Made by a program: the position numbers and the translations under genes. A stretch of 5,189 bases of DNA, from assembly GCA_020054055.1 (NCBI GenBank), contig JAGVLZ010000203.1, positions 1-5,189 on the forward strand, in the 5' to 3' direction. Each line of letters starts with the position of its first letter. Position 1 is the first letter of the stretch. The notes under the pieces are model-generated. The model had not been told where the DNA came from and ran no database searches. It was given only the letters and a program-made list of their open reading frames with translations. Below are positions 3,252 to 5,189 of this stretch, piece after piece. The stretch is from Phycisphaerales bacterium. Lineage in GTDB: Bacteria; Planctomycetota; Phycisphaerae; Phycisphaerales; UBA1924.

Positions 3252-5189
3252 ATGTCGCGTGAGAGTTCATTGCTGGCCGACCTGACCGAGCCGCAGCGCG
3301 AGGCCGTGCTGACGACCGAGGGGCCGCTGCTGATTCTCGCGGCGGCTGGGTCGGGGAAGACGCGGGTGATCACTCGTCGGATCGCGCACCTGCTGTCGAT
3401 GGGGGTGCCGGCGTGGCAGATTTTGGCGCTGACGTTCACGAACAAGGCGGCGGGTGAGATGCGGGAGCGGGTGGGGCGAATTCTGGACGCTCGCACGGCT
3501 TGCCCTTCGGGACAAGCCGTGGCACCCACACCAAGGGGATTGACGATCACGACGTTCCATGCGTTGTGCGCGCGGCTGCTGAGGCGGTATGCGCCGCTGA
3601 TGGAAGGCTCGCCGCGCTGGGGGATCAAGGCGGACTACACGATCTACGACATGGACGACCAGCAGGCGCTGATGAAGCGGGTCATCGCGGATGCGAACAT
3701 GAGTTCGGGCAACTGGCCGCCGCGGAGCGTGCTGGCGCGCGTGTCGGAGGCGAAGAATGAGTTGCTCGACGCGGCCGCGTTCGCGTCGCGGTCGTCTGGC
3801 GATTTCAACGCGCGGATGATCGCGACGCTTTACGCCGCGTACGAGCGCGCACTGCGCGCGGCGAACGCGGTGGACTTCGACGACCTGCTGATGCTGACCG
3901 TCCGCCTGCTCCGCGAGAATGAGGAGGCACGCGCGGAGGTGCAGGCACGGTGGAAGTACCTGATGATCGATGAGTATCAGGACACGAACCACGCCCAGTT
4001 CGAACTGACCACACTGCTGGTGGGTGAGAGCATGGCCGGAGAGGACCCGTTCTCAATCGATGGGTTGCCGGGGATTGAGCCTTCCCATCAGGCCCACAAG
4101 TCTTCAAGCCCCCAAGCCCTGCTTCGCAATGTCTGCGTCGTCGGCGACCCCGATCAATCGATCTACGGCTGGCGCGGAGCGGACATCGCGAACATCCTGG
4201 AGTTCGAGGAGCAGTACCCGGGGGCGAAGGTCATCAAACTCGGGCGGAACTTCCGGTCCACCGCGCCGATCCTGAGGGCCGCGGACACGCTGATCAAGCA
4301 CAACAAAAAGCGGAAGGACAAGCCGCTCTTCACGGCGGATGAGGGTGGCGATGCGCCGGAGGTGGTGGTCTGCCGGGATGAGCACCACGAGGCGCGGTTG
4401 GTGCTGGAGTGGATCCAAAAGGTCAAGGACACAGCGCTGACGTGGAAGGACTTCGCGGTCTTCTACCGCAACAACTCGCTCTCGCGCGTGATGGAGGATG
4501 CGCTGCGGCAGGCGGGCGTGCCGTACATCATCGTGCGGGGCACGGCGTTCTATCAGCGCGAGGAGGTGAAGGACGCGATCGCGTACTTGCGGGTCATCGC
4601 GAACCCCGCGGACTCGGTGAGCGTGCGGCGGATCGTGAACAAGCCGTCGCGAAAAATCGGATCGACCTCGCTCGACAAGATTGAGGCACACGCGGAGCGA
4701 CGCGGGATCGCGCTCTTCGACGCGATGCGGAGCGTCGGCGAAGTCGGAGACCTGTCGCAATCGGCGGCGGGCGCGGTGCGGAAGTTTGTCGAGATGATCG
4801 ACGGGTGGACGGGGGGCGGCACATTCCTCGGGGGCGCGGTGCCGACGACGCTCGCCGATCTGGTCTCGCGTGTGGTCAGCGAAAGCGGGCTGGAGGCGCA
4901 CTACCGCGCGGCGAAGACCAAAGGGGGAGATGACGACGCGCAGAAGTTCGCGAACCTCGAGGAAATCGTCTCGTCAGCACGCGACTTCGAGGAGGAGTAC
5001 GACCCGGCGAGCGATGCGGCGATGGATGTACCGCGAGCGCCCGCCACGGCCGACTCCGCCGGCCGTGGCACCCGAGATGGGAATCCCCCGCTGCTCTCGA
5101 TGCTGCGCGCGTACCTGGAGCGCGTGTCGCTGGTGGCGGATGCGGACGCGATCGATCCGGCGAGCGGGGCCGTGACGCTGATGACGCTC
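3252..5189 (+). CDS. pcrA: UvrD/PcrA-type superfamily 1 DNA helicase, 3' end outside window
   Basis: This gene encodes an ATP-driven 3'-5' DNA translocase/helicase of the kind used in excision repair and replication-fork maintenance. The 646 codons present contain, in order, Q motif LTEPQREAV (11-19), Walker A AAGSGKT (31-37, K36), motif Ia LALTFTNKAAGEM (58-70), motif Ib TITTFHALCARLL (98-110), VDFDDLL (207-213), Walker B IDEYQDTN (239-246), motif III VVGDPDQSIYGWRGAD (296-311), motif IV LGRNFRST (330-337), FYRNNSLSR (404-412) and FYQREEVKDAIAYLRV (433-448). It is cut at VTLMTL, just before the motif expected to read HAAKGLE. All visible ATPase residues are intact. Relative to UvrD/PcrA it has extra stretches at about residues 79-96, 259-290 and 592-611; the first and last carry palindromes. 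ATG 3252 fits the family N-terminus, and upstream ATGs 3216 or 3207 are less likely. Confidence 0.95.
   Translation, partial: MSRESSLLADLTEPQREAVLTTEGPLLILAAAGSGKTRVITRRIAHLLSMGVPAWQILALTFTNKAAGEMRERVGRILDARTACPSGQAVAPTPRGLTITTFHALCARLLRRYAPLMEGSPRWGIKADYTIYDMDDQQALMKRVIADANMSSGNWPPRSVLARVSEAKNELLDAAAFASRSSGDFNARMIATLYAAYERALRAANAVDFDDLLMLTVRLLRENEEARAEVQARWKYLMIDEYQDTNHAQFELTTLLVGESMAGEDPFSIDGLPGIEPSHQAHKSSSPQALLRNVCVVGDPDQSIYGWRGADIANILEFEEQYPGAKVIKLGRNFRSTAPILRAADTLIKHNKKRKDKPLFTADEGGDAPEVVVCRDEHHEARLVLEWIQKVKDTALTWKDFAVFYRNNSLSRVMEDALRQAGVPYIIVRGTAFYQREEVKDAIAYLRVIANPADSVSVRRIVNKPSRKIGSTSLDKIEAHAERRGIALFDAMRSVGEVGDLSQSAAGAVRKFVEMIDGWTGGGTFLGGAVPTTLADLVSRVVSESGLEAHYRAAKTKGGDDDAQKFANLEEIVSSARDFEEEYDPASDAAMDVPRAPATADSAGRGTRDGNPPLLSMLRAYLERVSLVADADAIDPASGAVTLMTL
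3494..3527. repeat. Palindromic element, copy 1, inside the helicase gene
   Basis: CACGGCTTG (3494-3502) and CAAGCCGTG (3513-3521) form a perfect 9-base stem. Inside it come one C-A mismatch, two C-G pairs and a TTCG loop (3506-3509), a very stable tetraloop type in RNA. The element ends with GCCGTGGCACCC (3516-3527), which recurs exactly in copy 2. It is read in frame as part of residues 79-96, between helicase motifs Ia and Ib, where relatives are about ten residues shorter. Codons here (GCT, CCT, GGA, CAA, GCA, CCC, ACA, CCA, AGG) differ from the GCG/CCG-dominated surroundings. Confidence 0.7.
4026..4121 (+). other. Extra in-frame segment of the helicase gene between motifs II and III
   Basis: Codons 259-290 add about 30 residues between FELTTLLVG and VCVVGDPDQ, where UvrD and PcrA have only a few. 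The encoded stretch is Ser/Pro/Gly/His-rich and looks disordered. Its codons (TCA, TCC, CAT, TCT, CAA, GGA, ATT) are less G/C-biased at third positions than the rest of the gene. GATGGG (4059-4064) and CCCATC (4084-4089) form a 6-base inverted repeat with a 19-base spacer, but the GCCGTGGCACCC signature of the other two inserts is absent. Its origin is unclear. Confidence 0.55.
5043..5073. repeat. Palindromic element, copy 2, inside the helicase gene
   Basis: GCCACGGCCG (5043-5052) and CGGCCGTGGC (5060-5069) form a perfect 10-base stem, followed inward by one A-C mismatch, a C-G pair and a TCC loop. The right end, GCCGTGGCACCC (5062-5073), is identical to that of copy 1. It is read in frame within residues 592-611, a loop before PPLLSMLRAYLERVSLVAD. 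PcrA-like proteins have no such segment before their matching helix. Confidence 0.7.

Noticed and set aside
3494..3527. Rho-independent terminator at the TTCG hairpin
   Set aside because: It lies inside an intact helicase frame, is not followed by a T run, and is accompanied by a related copy at 5043, so a dispersed repeat explains it better.
3486..3539. Frameshift or sequencing error in the helicase between motifs Ia and Ib
   Set aside because: The frame stays the same on both sides and motif Ib follows correctly, so the extra codons are an in-frame insertion, not a break.
3267..4901. Long minus-strand open frames of 241 and 265 residues opposite the helicase
   Set aside because: They are rich in Arg, His and Pro, typical of the antisense shadow of GC-rich coding DNA, and they mirror a clearly real helicase frame.

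Overview
The window is GC-rich bacterial DNA with strong G/C preference at third codon positions, tightly packed genes on both strands and few clear Shine-Dalgarno sites. Together with layered purine-rich and CACNGATG-type intergenic repeats, of a kind I recall from planctomycete genomes, this suggests a member of the Planctomycetota, possibly Phycisphaerae. That assignment is inference, as no rRNA or other marker gene is present.

Left part (1-1055): the 3' end of an unrecognised gene with two CPxC zinc-ribbon-like knuckles on the plus strand. It converges with, and overlaps by 9 bases, an unrecognised Trp-rich gene on the minus strand. A 141-base divergent spacer (1056-1196) then leads to a stand-alone receiver-domain response regulator (1197-1679). 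That gene abuts, tail to tail with no spacer, a small minus-strand gene of 89 codons (1680-1949), whose start is fixed by a good AGGAG site.

Middle part (1950-3251): a second 141-base divergent spacer carries an 11-base inverted repeat (GTGTAACCACA / TGTGGGTACAC) and a short GCGTGC hairpin. It leads to a zinc-type medium-chain alcohol dehydrogenase/quinone-reductase-like oxidoreductase (2091-3140) that has lost the structural-zinc cysteines. The spacer after it is a stack of three different tandem repeats.

Right part (3252-5189, open at the window end): most of a UvrD/PcrA-type superfamily 1 DNA helicase, cut just before motif V. This is the most interesting gene. Compared with UvrD/PcrA as I know them, its reading frame carries three extra stretches. 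Two of them contain related palindromes with 9-10 base stems that share the 12-mer GCCGTGGCACCC, and their codon use differs from the surrounding gene. They look like palindromic repeat elements that inserted in frame and are tolerated in loops between helicase motifs.

The genes do not form an evident pathway. Two-component signalling, a redox enzyme and DNA repair are neighbours without an obvious shared operon. The ADH and helicase genes run in the same direction and may be co-transcribed, but a repeat-filled spacer of 111 bases separates them.
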